Origin: Pyricularia pennisetigena
Lineage: Eukaryota > Ascomycota > Sordariomycetes > Magnaporthales > Pyriculariaceae
Length of the DNA: 64,000 nucleotides
Direction of reading: 5' to 3'
NCBI RefSeq assembly: GCF_004337985.1
Contig: NW_021940923.1
Location: 1,152,672 to 1,216,671 of the forward strand
The notes beneath the pieces are model-generated. The model was not told where the DNA came from and searched no databases. It worked only from the letters and a program-made list of their open reading frames with translations. Both the position numbers and the translations under genes were made by a program. This document shows positions 1 to 12,354 of this stretch, in pieces (the stretch's first letter is position 1; every line of letters starts with the position of its first letter).

Positions 1-1381
1 CCAACAAACATCTCCCGTTCGTCTTCTAACCCGACCTCGTCGGCCCCAACCACATCCCACAGACAAACCTCCACCTTGCGCCGTTACTGGGCTAGGCTGT
101 CTGGACTGTATCCGCCGTCCAGCCAACCCTGTCAACGAACGCCCCAGTCTCGGCCGCCCTCGACAAATCCCCGCTTGCTGCAGATTTGCCGATACTGGTT
201 CCTAGACTCTGTCCAGAGCCCAAAGGTATGATAGACCACCGGCTTGTGGGTGAAAATATATGTTTGTACGTGTGCAGTGTGCATGTATTTGGCCCCTCGA
301 AAACCAACAGGTGGCTTGTTGGCTGTAGCAGACCATCGTCTCCTTGTTCAACCCGACAGGAAAATCAAGACAAAACGCGGGAGGATGGTGCCGCGATGAG
401 GTGGCTGCCCCAACGGATGGGAGAGGGATGGTAGCGCTGAGGGCGGGCGAGGCGAGTGGCTACGAGTCAACCCAGAAGCCCACTTGAATTTTGTCGTCGG
501 GCCTGACAAGATGATGATTTGGGAGTTGTACTGGGTGTAAAGGACGGGTTTGGGTCGGACACGTGATGCTAGTAACAGTCTAACAGACAGAATTCGTAAA
601 AGGTCAGAGGAACCCTGAGAGGCAACTGTGTGCCATGTACAAAGTCCATTCCACACCAAACCAGATTTCCACACGAAAAGTTACTGCATTGCCAACCTAG
701 GTACCTTATTCCAGTAGCACATCATACAAGGTGGGAGCTGTGTATATCTGGCCAAGGCAGCATCTTCCTGAACAACAACGACAATAATAACAAGAGCAGG
801 CCTTCTTTGCCTACTGGCCACTTTGATTAAGCCATTGTTGAAGGAGCACCTCTGCTGTGTTTTTGGTGGACTTATTTTTCAAAATATTTTGTCGGACAAT
901 CTGAAGAGGACATAGATACATATCCAGCTCAAACTCATCCTATACAAAAGTAGTGAACAAGTAGAACCTATTCCAGTGCCACCAATCCAAGTGACATGCC
1001 CCTTTATTCCAAAGGAAAGAATATCAAAGCGGGGTTATTTGCAGCCAAGCCAAAGAGGTTTGTTCTTTACTGGCAAGCCAACGCGAAACCTTGCCCTATC
1101 CGCCATATCTTAGGCATCAAAGTACGCACGTACTTCCCACCGCCGGACAAACGAGCTATCCGTTGTAATGTTTATTGATAAGGAGAGAGAAAGAAGAAGA
1201 AGATAGAAGCCCCAGGATCCACAAATTAGCAAAAAAAAAGGTCCAAAATCTCGGCCGAAACAAAGTAAATCCTCCAGACAAGAAACAAACCACCACTGCC
1301 AACCAGTTTGCTTACTGAGCAACACTTGACTTGCCTTTTGAGACATCTTCTCTTCCAAACCACAGCTGCACCTCTATCGTC
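1..1381. other. intergenic region, no gene assigned
   Basis: GC-balanced host sequence. Frame 1 on the plus strand is open from base 1 to about 228 (Pro/Ser/Thr-rich), which could be the tail of a gene starting outside the window, but nothing recognisable is encoded. The stretch just before 1382 is the probable 5' leader of the next gene. No RNA gene or repeat was seen. Confidence 0.5.
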
Positions 1382-1891
1382 ATGGATTCTTCGGGCAAAC
1401 CCAAGGTGAAGCTCAGCTCGCGCGAGGCCGAGCTTCTCGTCGGCGCTTGGCTCTCCCTCAAGAACTCACAGGTCCGTCTTTCCGTCTCCCACTTTCTTTG
1501 ACACTTTGAGCTTTTGGTCTAATCACGAGGGTACTGTTTATTCGCAACGGATACGAAGATCGACTACGACAACTTTGCCGCCTTCCTCGGCCTCCAGAAG
1601 GCCAAATCGGCCCGCAACGCCTTCGGCACGCTCAAGAAGCGGCTTCGGGAGGAGTTTGGCGACGGCGTCGGCGGCAGGGTGACCGCCAGGGCTGCCGTCT
1701 CCAAGAACACCACCGCCAAGGCGAGCACTGCCAAGAAAAAGGCTTCCGAGACGCTGAGAGATGCCACCGACGACGACGTGTTCGACGCAAACCCTTTCCA
1801 GCCCCCTGCCAAGAAGGCCAAGCAGGACAACTACGGCCCCGGTCACTTTGAGCTCAAGGAGGCTTACTACTTTGAGGATGGACGTATCTGA
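1382..1891 (+). CDS. small conserved fungal protein with HTH/Myb-like N-terminus (two exons)
   Basis: Exon 1 is 1382-1471 (30 codons), followed by an intron 1472-1558 (GTCCGT donor, ACGAAG acceptor, CTAAT branch-like site near 1519). Exon 2 is 1559-1891. The join is phase 0 and gives about 140 residues. The start ATG follows an A/C-rich leader and opens MDSSGKPKVKLSSREAELLV. Residues 10-60 resemble a short helical DNA-binding module common in small Pezizomycotina proteins: a Trp at about 23, then IDYDNFAAFLGL, then NAFGTLKKRL. The C-terminal half is Lys/Ala-rich with a KKAKQD stretch, consistent with a nuclear protein. I infer a chromatin or DNA-binding role; the exact family is unknown to me. 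The frame is intact and GC content is host-like, so this gene lies outside the RIP block. An alternative acceptor at 1529 would break the frame and was discarded. Confidence 0.75.
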
Positions 1892-2238
1892 GGGGGGACA
1901 TGTTTTTGACTCCCATTTTGACTCCAATCTGAGGATGAGTTTGACATGGAAGCAGACGGCTACATCATACATGCGTTTTCAAAATGGTTCACAACCCATC
2001 CATTCAAGTTTGAAATTCATATAGAAACAAGACCTTTTATTCCCTCTTGCGAGTTACCAAGTCACAATAGCCTGATGGCGATCGAGGTTTGATTAAAGAA
2101 TAGAGTCTTGACTGCTGACAAGGCAACTCTGCGTATACAATCATACAATGCTATATGTCCAACAGAAATGAAAAAAAAAAGAATGAAGAGCAGACAGACG
2201 TAGACCATTCTCAGCTACAAAGATTTTGATACCAACAA
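1892..2238. other. intergenic spacer
   Basis: The 3' regions of two convergent genes meet here. It contains an A-rich run near 2170-2180. No gene, RNA or repeat was seen. Confidence 0.5.
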
Positions 2239-2869
2239 TCACGTAGCCGTAGCGACAAGAATCCTCTCATAACCAACGTCGAAAGGGATACGGGCATTGC
2301 CGAAAATGGTTGCGTCGTCCCACGGCTGACTGTCCAACGCGCAAAAGTGGTACCTTGGGCCCTGGAGGGGGGGTGTAGACATAAGCATGAAAGCAGCGGC
2401 ACTGTGGTCCGTCTGCCGCACAGGACTGTCCGCACCAGTTTATCAAGGGGGACCGCTCCGTGGCGGGATCCAAGCTGCCCGTGTAATCTCGCCTTTGCAT
2501 GCGGTAGCCCTTGTTGTAGAGGGCGCCGCCTACCTCGCTCTCCTGATACCGTTTGAGAGTGAATGCCTCCAAGGCAAAGGTCGGGACTGCAGGGGAGGAG
2601 GAGGAGGAGCTGGACGTGGTCATCGTAGACCAGACTGCCAATTCCGTGCTGCGTGCGTGTGAGATGCCGAGAAAAACTTAGACTACCGCACCAGCTGTTC
2701 TTTGCTGCAGCAGTTCCCAAAAAGCCGAGCCCTGGCACGTGAAGCCGTTGCCGCATCTGGCGTCCTTGGTGATCTTTAGTCCTGTGGAGGGAGCAGAAGT
2801 CCCGCCTGTGGCGACGGTGCCGATGGCGATGGCCAGCACGATCCTGAGGGTGGAGAGTGTGGACTGCAT
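2239..2869 (-). pseudogene. frame-broken secreted protein: signal peptide, chitin-binding (hevein-like) domain, PAN-like domain
   Basis: The start is ATG at 2869-2867 (MQSTLSTLRIVLAIAIGTVA), a typical signal peptide. Next comes a hevein-like motif, RCGNGFTCQGSAF, then FGNCCS and KNSWCG. These three pieces lie in three different frames, so about one extra base is needed in the T5 run near 2730 and one in the A3 run near 2705. Downstream, after a Ser-rich linker, NWCGQSCAADGPQC continues as AAFML...YHFCALDSQPWDD...VGYERI only if one extra C near 2400 is skipped. This second part has the Cys spacing and ending of a PAN/Apple-type module as found in fungal secreted proteins. The stop is TGA at 2241-2239. 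The family role would be extracellular chitin or glycan binding. Three breaks, each fixable by skipping one base and two of them in homopolymers, suggest either a young pseudogene or assembly indels. An intron between the two domains is possible, but no good GT..AG pair was found. Confidence 0.6.
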
Positions 2870-3576
2870 GTTTTTGTTTCGTGCGGCGAGCAATGAGAAA
2901 GAATGGCAGACAGGCCGTTAACTGACGACACACTTGAATGCAGCATCAGCACAAGGTCTTGTATTCGGTTGCAAAAAAACAAAAGGGGGGGTCAATGCCA
3001 AGTCTAACAACAGTAAACAGTAAACAGTCACAGTTTGGACCCAGGGCTGAATGGGCTGATAAGTTGCAAGCGCCGAGCGGCCAGGGGCTAGCGTTGATTT
3101 CGAGACAGTATTTGCTTGGTGTGAATATTGTATCCAACGGGCCGTTGGCTGGTCAAACTCGTGCTGGTTGGTCAGTTTTACAGAAATTAAGAGGCAGCCA
3201 AGTGCAGAGCCAGCAACTAGATCTAGACCAACAATGGACCCAAGACAAGGTCAAGGCTGAAGTTGGCAGTCAAAGGAAGGATCTGGATCTGGATTTTGAT
3301 CTATGATTACTTTGTGCAATGGTGCCAAAATTAGACTCGATGAGAAACCCATATCCTCAACTGACCGTTCCTGATGCGCACGACCCTGAGAACAGGCCCT
3401 CAGCTCCGCCTTGAAAGCCACAAGCAGGAGTCTCGAGTCGATAACAACAGCAGTTCGAACTTGGGTAAAAGGCATTTTTGAATCGAGGTGTATAATAGCA
3501 AGTTATTGCTTCGAATTGGGGTACGCCAGAAGTAAAAGTCCAAAAATAAGAATGAGACAACAATAAAAAAAAACAT
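2870..3576. other. intergenic region
   Basis: The upstream region of the minus-strand gene and the unassigned spacer beyond it. It contains a short C-homopolymer and an A7 run near 2975-2990. No convincing gene or repeat was seen. Confidence 0.45.
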
Positions 3577-3718
3577 CTAGCAAGTAGAACCTTGTTCAAG
3601 TTGCAGTTGCCGGCGGTGATCAGGTTGATAAAGCCCCCTAGAAGCAGCTGTAGTTGGTCTTGAGCGAGCCACTGGCCAGGTCGACGCTGGTCCGGCCGGC
3701 GACGCTCTTGAACTGCAT
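3577..3718 (-). other. possible small gene, unrecognised
   Basis: A minus-strand ATG at 3718 sits in a good context (CGTCAAAATG) after a long pyrimidine-rich leader (about 3720-3835), typical of fungal 5' UTRs. It reads MQFKSVAGRTSVDLASGSLK and hits a stop after 26 codons. A frame change near the stop allows GGFINLITAGNCNLNK to follow. This could be the first exon of a small protein whose downstream exon lies at 3357-3475, or a frame-broken gene. I do not recognise the family. Confidence 0.25.
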
Positions 3719-4871
3719 TTTGACGGTTCAAGATTAGTTGAGAAGGCAGAAGAGACAGAAAAAAAGGAGGTTTTGTTACTCGGATTCTGCTGTAGAGGCT
3801 GATGAGTAAGGATACAAGGACAGAAAGACGACACTTGTATGTGTCTATGTTTGTCTAGATGTCTGCAAATACACTTTTTTTTTGGTCTCGTTGAGCATCA
3901 TGATCAGTTTTTCGATGTTTTCGCTTCCACAAGTGGCAATTCCCCCCAAGATTTACATTCACAGTCCAGGTTGCTATATATCTCATCGGCTACCGCAAAC
4001 CTTCAAAGTCAGAAAAAGGCTCGCCTACCATTCTTGACAGCTGTCAGCGGCTCAAATGGGTTTAATTCATGGGGAGCACATCAATGCCCCTACTCTATCG
4101 CCCCAGATATTCCATCTACACACTAAGCTTCTCTCAGTCGGGTTAAGTGCCAACAAAAATCCATGGGCCCCCTGGGTCGCTAGTCATGGGTTCTGGAGTC
4201 GCCAACAGCTGCCACTCCATGCATCGAGTTTCATGCCTTTGGGGGTCCAAAGAGGGCGAAGGCTACGGGCTGGGGCTTAGCAGTCTTTTTTTATCCCTAT
4301 GGGCATCCCGACTCCTTTTTTTCCCCTGGCGGATCTCCAAGCTTGTGATTTGCAAACCCCATTCTATCAAAGGGAGACCGCTCCTGGGGTTTCAAGGCAT
4401 AATAGTTGATCTCGACCACCACAGAGACCAGTGCTCTCTGATTTGTACTTCGAGTATCGTTGTTCTTTATGACGCTTGGACGATGGCAAATGTCCCAGAC
4501 TTGTATAGTAGATGGCCCCTTTGGACTCCTGCCAAGGGCTCCAAATTTGGCAGCCCCCATTTCGCCAAGGCGAATTACTATATTAAAGACTCCGTCTTAA
4601 AAGGGTCTTGTCTTGTAGACGAACAAGCATGCGCTACCAAAGCGCTACCAACCGACACCCACGATTTGTGTCTTTTCCCCTGTCTGTGTGCTTCTCCTTT
4701 GGCTAGTGTTCAGGTCTCCGGCGTGTTTTGCTTGCTTTGCCGGATAAAGGTAGACTAGTCGATACCAAGAAGCAGAGAGGTGCCCTTAGATATAGGCTCC
4801 AGTTCCCGTTATTTTGCTATCAGGATAATATCTGCGCCGAATCTCGACACACAAAATTTCCTTTTTTGGAT
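3719..4871. other. unassigned host sequence up to the RIP boundary
   Basis: Includes the pyrimidine-rich leader of the previous feature. Also includes a 203-codon open frame on the plus strand (4147-4758) that has no recognisable domain or fungal codon character and is not called as a gene. Base composition shifts towards AT after about 4860. Confidence 0.4.
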
Positions 4872-5010
4872 GCGCCCCTGAATCTGCCCTAAGCCGCACT
4901 GAACTGGCCTGAATCTAAGCTAAACAGCACTGAATTGCACTGAGACGCCTTAAATTTACCCTGAACCGCATTAAATTGGCCTAAATCTAAGTTAAACTGC
5001 ATTAAACTGT
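4872..5010. repeat. 72-bp tandem duplication with RIP-type differences between units
   Basis: Unit 1 runs from about 4872 and unit 2 from about 4944, with a period of 72. Matching parts such as CGCACTGAACTGGCCTGAAT versus CGCATTAAATTGGCCTAAAT differ mostly by C-to-T and G-to-A. The distal unit is the more mutated. It marks the left edge of the AT-rich block. Confidence 0.7.
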
Positions 5011-5532
5011 TATTAACCTATTTTAGTTTATTAGCCCTATTCCATATTTTATAGTAAATTAATTTTCGAAGTTCCTAAACATTTTTCAGCGTATAATAAT
5101 CCAAAATAAAATAATTAAGACGAAAAAGCAAATTATTGGCTTAAACTAGTATATTTTGACATTATTCCTTATTTACGTTTGCAATATATTTTAAGTTGCA
5201 ATTACGTAGTTTTAACCGTAAATCTTTTCATTTAATACCAATGTAGTTAATAATAGAATACGTTATTAATCAAAAGTTTTATTTTATCGCCCAAATAGTG
5301 TTCTAATAGTATATTATAAATTTCATTTTAAGATTTCTTTTGCTATTTATTTTTAATTGCTATTATCAAATAATCAAAAGGTAAATGTTACCGAAGTTGC
5401 AAACCCTACTGCCAAGTCCTATTTTTGGACTTTCGGTTAAAATTCTTCGATTAAAGCCAGGTATATCTAGAAATTGGGTAAAACTTGGCCCAATTTTGGT
5501 TTTTCCTATTTCTAAATTTATTTGTTTAAAAT
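5011..5532. other. AT-rich flank, nothing recognised
   Basis: Sequence between the tandem duplication and the gypsy element. No coding, RNA or repeat signal was recognised. Confidence 0.5.
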
Positions 5533-5537
5533 CCTAA

Positions 5538-5975
5538 TGTTACGATCAAGGTATCGGGTAACCTGTTCTTAGGGTAAAGTACAGTGGGTTAAAGCAATTG
5601 AACGTTTTAACTGGGTAACTGGGTTTTTAATAACTGGGGTAAAATTATAATCATTTTTAAGTAAATTTTAAGGTTAACTAGAATTTAATTGCTGCTAAAC
5701 AATCCTAAAATCGAATTTATTTACATAATAATAAACGTATTTTATATAAGCTATATTCCGAACGTAATCTTTCCTAATTTGTTTAATTTGTAATTCCTAA
5801 TTAAGGTTTTACAAATTAACCGAAATTACCCTTTAATAATTACGTATTATTACGTAATTGGTTTTTATATAATTTTTATTTCCCACCGGTCGGTATTTTT
5901 TTGGTCGAATATCGTTAAAAGGGGTGTAACCCCGCCTGGCCTCCCTAATACCGGCCCAATTACTTGATCGTAATA
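5538..5975 (-). repeat. gypsy LTR (3' LTR in element orientation)
   Basis: 438 bp, paired with 12355-12791. More heavily mutated than its partner: where the partner keeps CACGTG motifs, this copy has TACGTA. Its inner end reads CGTAATA where the original is CGTAACA. Confidence 0.9.
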
Positions 5976-7599
5976 TTAAATTTCCTTTTTTTGGCCAAAT
6001 CCTTTTAGTTTTTAAATAATTCGTATTTTTTTAATCTTTATTTCGGATTATATATTTTTTTTCACTAATTTCGTTGCGCTATATTTAATCGCGTAATTAA
6101 ATCGAAATTTGGTCGTTCGTCGACAAAACGTCGTTACGCCTTTTTTACGTTTTTTTTATAATTATACCTTTTTGTTTTTATTATAAATTTCGCGGTATAA
6201 TGCGCTACGCCGTTTTACCGCAAAATCTTTTTCATTATATCGAATATTTTCGCGTTAACCGTTTTAGTTGCAATATATTGGGTATTTCGAATATTTAATT
6301 GCGCGATATTGGTCGGTAATATTTGAAATTTAATGCCGAAATGGAGGTTTTGGAGGAGAATATTTTGGCGGAATTGCAAAAAATTTAAAAAAAGCAATTA
6401 AAATTTTTTCGTTTACGAAAACAAAAGACATTGTGGTTCGAAAAAATAATGCGTATTATATTTCGCGGAATCGACGATTTGGAGGAATTGGATCGGGTGG
6501 AACGTAAAAAAATAAAATAGGAAAAACGACGACGATCGGTCGAAACTTTTCCTAATATATTTTTAAAATCGCTTTTTCCGGATTCTAATTTTACCGGGGA
6601 TTCGTTTTTCCCAATAAATTTTCTAAATCCTTTTTTTATTAAATAAAATAAATGTTTTTACGCAGTATTCGGTCGGTAAATTGCTTTATTCGTGTATTTT
6701 AATTCGTAATATATATTAATCGTTTTTTTTGTAAATTTGTTTGATGGTATAGTTTCGAATCATGGTCGATTATTAACTTTTGGGAATAATAAATAATATT
6801 TTTTTCAATCCTCCTTTTTTTTACTAATTTGTTCGGAAATCCAATTCCTAATAATATTGGCGGAATAGTTTTTAGCAATTTTAAAAATAATTAAGGGGTT
6901 CCCAAATATTTTTTTCGTATTTAAAATTTTTTATTTAATAAAATATTTTGTTTTACCGTGGTTGCGTTTGTGGTCCAATATTCGTTCGACGTCGTACGTT
7001 TTTTTTGCGTCGATTTCGATTGTTTTTTATATATTGGTACCGTATAATATTGGTTCCAATAATAATACGTGGAACGCTGGGTAAATTTTTATAATTCCTG
7101 GTAATCATAATTTGTAATTGGTTTCGCTAATTTTTTTGTCGATTTTAAAAATTTTTAAATTTTCAAAAATAAATTTGCCGTTTGGTCGTTATATTTTAAT
7201 ATTACGTCGAATAAAATAAACGTTATTCCCTTTTTGGAAAAATGGTCCTTTTATCCGATATTAGTTAACGTATTTAATTACTTTTTTTCGTACGAATTCC
7301 AATATTTGTAACAGTTTTTAGTGGAATTTTCGTAATTCGTTCATTTATTTATCGGTTCGTGGGGCCGTAATCGTGGTTTTGGGTTTTTTATATATTGTAG
7401 GGTTAAATCCGTAATTGGTACAAAACGGGGTTATTTTAGTATTTTATTTTTTAAATTATTATATACGAATTATATTATGGGTAATAACCGTACCCAGTTA
7501 TTTTATTTATAATTTATTTAATATTTAAATATTGTTTTAATACTTAATTTGTTTCTTGATTGATCCGTTTATTTGTGGGTGGAACGTTATAAATAATTT

Positions 7600-9560
7600 G
7601 TGGTTAATTTCTAGCTATTTTATTAAAAATTTTCAGAATTTTAATATGAAAAATTTGTTTTTATCCGTAATAATATTTCTTTGGAAATCCGTAGTTGTTA
7701 ACAATTATTTGTAAATATATATAAGCGATTTTTTCGGCGTTGTTATTTTCCTTATAAGGTAGGAAATAGGCGTATTTAATAAATTTATACATTATAATTA
7801 ATATATTATTATATTTAATTTTAATAAATGGTTTTTCGGAAAATGGTAATTTAATAATAAAATCCATTATAATAATTTATTAGGTTTTATTAAGGGTTAG
7901 TAAAAGCTGTCAAAACCCGTAAAATTTGTATTTGGCGGATTTGTTTTTTGCGCAAAATTCGCAATTTTTAATTGTTTTTCGTACTTTTTATCGTATTCCT
8001 TTAAAATTATAATGCTGTTTTAACCGTTTCTATGTTTTGGAAATTCCTTAGTATCCGTGGGCTTTATTCTCGTGGATTTTCCGTATTTCTTTTGGTATAA
8101 TTACCGTATTAGTCGTTATAAAATTTCGGTAAATTGGTAAAAGGCTTCCGTTGTCGTTTACCGTAAAATTTTCCGTATTTTTTCGGGTACTATGTTTTTA
8201 CAGTTTGGTTTTTTGTTAAAAACGTCGGCCTTCCCATTTTTTATTTTTTTTCGGTAAATGATTTTAAAATGGAATTTTAATAGGAATTTTACCCATTTAA
8301 TTTATCGTTCATTTAATATTTTGTTAATAATAAAATGGGTTAGGTTTTTATAATCCGTATAAAGTAATATTTCGTATTCGATTCCGGATAATTATGCTTT
8401 CCATTTTTCGAATTTTTGGATAATAATTATGAGTTTTTTATCGTGGATTTGGTAATTAAATTCTGGTTTATGTAACTTCTGTAAAAAAAGGCGCAAAAAT
8501 GCAGGCGTTTTTTTTTATTTCGTTAATTAAATTATCCTCCGATTATATAATCGGATGCGTCGGTTTCGATTTCGAAAAGTTTCGTTGGATTTAATATTTT
8601 AAAAATCGGTTTTTATGTTATTGCGTTTCGTAATTGTTCGAAAATTTGCTGTATTAATTCCGTCCATTGGAATTTTAAATCTTTTTTAATTATATTGGTT
8701 AATAGGGTGGCGATCGCGTCGTAATCTCTAATAAATGTTTTGTAAAAATTTACGAATCCTGAAAATACCCGAACGTTTTTTACATTTTATAATTGGGATT
8801 ATTTTTTTACTGTTTGGACTTTTAATTCTTCCATCCTAATTTTTCCAGGGACGATAATATATCTTAAAAAATTAATTTGTTTACTGTAAAAATGTATTTT
8901 TCGGGTTTAATTAAAAGTTTAACGTTTTATAGTTTTTATAAAATTGTGTAAACGTGTTTTTTATATTTTTCCAACGTTTTGGAAAAAATAAAAATATTGT
9001 CCAGGTAGATAACGATAAAAATATTTAAACATTGTTTAAAAACGTGGTTCATTATGGTTTAAAAAGTTGCGGGGGCGTTCGTGAAACCGAAAAAATTACC
9101 AAATATTCGTAATATTTTCGTTTAATGCAAAATACTGTCTTCCATTCCTCGCCTTCCTTTATACGGATTAAATTATATATTTTTTAAAATTTAATATTGT
9201 AAATTATTATATTTAGTAAAATATATTTCGTAATTTTCCTATTAATGGGAGCGGGTAGCAATTTTTTATTGTAATATCGTTTAATTGTTTGTAATCCACG
9301 CATAATCGTAATTTCCCGTTTTTTTGGTACGAAAAGGATTGGGTATTTTATTGGTAATGTCGATAGTTTAATGTAATTCTTTTTAAAACTTTTTGCGAAA
9401 TATTCGTTTAAAACTTCCATTTATATTGGGTTTAAACCGTATATTTTGTAAAATTTTAATTGGGTTCTTTTTTTAATAGTATTTCGTGGTCGAATGGATT
9501 ATGCTCGGGTAACTTTATTTCGAATCTTTGGCGGAATAATCGTATATAATTTTGGTAATT
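7600..9560 (-). pseudogene. gypsy pol remnant: reverse transcriptase, RNase H, integrase
   Basis: The RT start lies at 9184-9420 (NEYFAKSFKKNYIKLST...PILFVPKK), matching the family's conserved palm entry. The catalytic YLDD box has become YLDN at 8996-9007 (GAT to AAT). RNase H is visible at about 8536-8580 (ETDASDYIIGG, catalytic Asp kept). An integrase zinc-binding piece (CEFCAKNKSAKYKFYG) lies near 7900-7990, and the integrase core entry (MDFIIKLPFSEKPF) at 7661-7867. Numerous stops and the YLDN change make it inactive. Confidence 0.8.
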
Positions 9561-11339
9561 TTTTAGGATTTTGCCGTTTTTGGTTTGTTTTTTTGTAATT
9601 GGTGTCGTGTAATTGGATCGGTTTTAACCTGTAAATAGTCGTTTTTTTCCGATATTAACTCCGGGTTTGGTCATTTTTCCCATAAATACGCCATTTGTTT
9701 TATTTAATTTTTCCGTACCTTATATTTCCTGTATAAACCCTGTTATACTGGAGGTCGTTTAATAATTAGGTGTTTTTCCTATTAAATTTGGCCTGTAATC
9801 CAATTTATTCGGGGGTTATTTTTTAAAACAAAAAATTCCTAAAATTATAGTTTTGTTTTTTATTTCCGTAATATCCAAAATAATTTATTTTTTCGTTTAT
9901 AATTTTCCATCCAAAGGTGTACGGTTTTTATTTCGATGGTGCCGTTCCCGTATAAAATTGCCTTTTTTGACGGTTTATAATCGATATGGTTTTTTTTATT
10001 ACTAAAATATTCCTCGACTTTTTACGATTTTTGGAAAAATGTAATTATTTTATGCTCCGCTGTTAAAAAGCGCTCGTATAGGTTTCCCATTAAATCGTAT
10101 ATTTAGGAATATGTGTTCGTATGCTATTTTCGTAATTTGCGTAACGTATAAAACTCTTTATTCCGTTTTTATTATTACCGTTTGGTGCCCTGTACCGTTT
10201 GGTTATTCTAATTTTTTGGTTTATTGGATTCGCGTCGTGGGTTTTTATATTTTTTATTTCGGGGCGTATAATTGCTTTTATTTTTGATTTTATCAAATCG
10301 GTGCTTTGTTGGTGTAGGCGTTTTTCGTGCGTTCGGGGGTATTTTGTTATTATTTACGCCGGGGTTTTATACGATTTTAATTATTGGTGCGGGTCCTGGT
10401 TATCGTAATTTTATTTCGTATTATACCTATATTTTGGTAAATATATGTATCTTACAAATATTTCGGGTGTATTCGTATTATTGAAATTGTTTTTAATTAT
10501 AATATACTATAGGGTAGTCGCTACAAAAAGTAAAATTACCGCTGGTTCGGTCTTAAACTTTATTTTAATTTCCTAATTGGGTAATTTGATGGTAATATAT
10601 ATTTCGTGGATATTTATTATTTTGCGTGGTCGTGGGAAAAAATCGTGGATTATCTTTTTGTTAAAATGCAATTTGCAATTCTTTCGAAAATATTTTGCCC
10701 AAAATCTTTCTATATATTTGGGATATTTGGTATCCAAAATTGGGTGGTTTCGGAAAGTTGGATTAATTAATTTTATAAAATTTTATATTTGTATTCGAAA
10801 TGGTATTCCGGGAAACTGCACTAATTGGTCGTTTCGGTATTAGTTGATAAATTCTTTTTCGCATATATAAGGGTTATTTTTTTTACTTTGTTGTATAAAT
10901 TTGAAAATATAATTTTTTTTTCGCTGGATTCGTTTTTTAATTCGTTATTGGATTCGTCCGTTGGAATTTGTTAAATTATCCGGATACGGTGGGTTTATCC
11001 CAATGGTTTTGGTTTTAATGTTTTTAAAATATCCGATTCCGTAAATTCCGGTAATTTGGCGTTTTGCTTGCGTAATTGTGCTGGTAATTTAATTTTAATA
11101 AATATACGGTTTCCTATTGCTAAAATCCGAATGCTTTTGAATTTTTGCGGGTATTCTCCTGCGTCCATTTTTGCGTTATTGTAAATTATATAATTATTAT
11201 CGTAAAATATAATTTAATTTATTAAATTGTATTATTTTGGTTATATTTGCTAATAAGTGGTGGCCTTTAATTTTCGTAATTTTTTAAAAGCGGGGGTGTT
11301 ATTTTGGTGTCCGGTTATAAAATTAAAATATAGGTTTAA
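9561..11339 (-). other. gypsy internal region between RT and gag
   Basis: About 1.8 kb of AT-rich element sequence where protease and any extra domain should lie. I could not identify a DTG/DSG protease motif with confidence. Confidence 0.4.
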
Positions 11340-11990
11340 AACGTTTTTGGGATAAAATTTGGCGATATATCCTGGTTTATCGCATTTAAAATATTTACCA
11401 TTTTTGGGATTTTTGCGAAATCTTTTATATTATATAGCGTTAAAATCCATAAATCCGTTATATATTCCGTAGGAAATATTATATTAGCGAAACGGTTTAA
11501 GGTGTTGGTATTTGCGTCCCGTATTATTTTATCACAAAATTGATCCTTATACGCTGCGTTTTTCGCGTCGTTCCAATTTTCGTTCGTAAAATCGGTTATC
11601 GATTTTAAATGCTAATTTTACGTATTTAATTAATGTATCGGGTCGTTTTTTTTTACAGATTCATTTTTAATTTTTTCCTGAAATCCCGCATAAAATTGTA
11701 CTATTAAGGTTTCGGGGCCTTATAATAATTTGGCGGTAATTTATCGAAATTTATTGGTATATTTGGATACCAATTTGGGTTGGGTAAAACGCACCAATTT
11801 ACGTTTGGGTAAAACGCACCAATTTACGTTTAACCGTGCGTTCCTCGTTTGGGTTACCGAACATTCCTTTAAAATATTTTTCGAAATTTTCGTAATCGTC
11901 GAAAATGCGGTTAATTTCAATTTTACGGTTTTTTTTTATCGTGGTCCAAATAATTTCGTAAAATTGGTTCGAACCAGGCGAACGCATCGC
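11340..11990 (-). pseudogene. gypsy gag remnant with zinc knuckle
   Basis: A minus-strand segment at 11799-11987 reads like a retrotransposon gag core (FEKYFKGMFGNPNEERTVKR). Downstream, near 11365-11400, KYFKCDKPGYIA is a CCHC-type zinc knuckle whose first Cys has become Tyr by a G-to-A change. Expected function is capsid/nucleocapsid. The frame is interrupted many times. Confidence 0.7.
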
Positions 11991-12354
11991 CCTTTAATAA
12001 CGAGGTTGCGTAGGTAATTTCTTTTCCGTTATTATCGAAATTATCTTCGTTAAAATAAAAATAAATACGGGTTCCCATAAAAGATTCCTGCAAAATACCT
12101 AAAATGTTATTATAAAATAATAATAAAAAGTATTTAATATAATTCCTATTAGTTCAATTAATTTATTCGGTTATTCGTTCCTGGAATTGTCGATTTTCTA
12201 TTTAAAGCGTTGCAACCATTTAACGCAAGGCGTTAGCGCTGGCCGGAGCGTTAATGGTTAAAGGGGTTTAAAGGGTGGTTTTGTTGGAAAATATCATTTC
12301 GGCGATACTGTTCGGTATATTTTCAAGCAAAATACTTAACAGGAGCAATTAAAA

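Noticed and set aside
1..228. Open frame at the left edge as a gene end
   Set aside because: Only 76 codons of low-complexity Pro/Ser/Thr, with no motif and no splice evidence.
4147..4758. 203-codon open frame on the plus strand
   Set aside because: No recognisable domain, no good start context, odd composition, and open frames overlap it on the other strand. Length alone is not enough.
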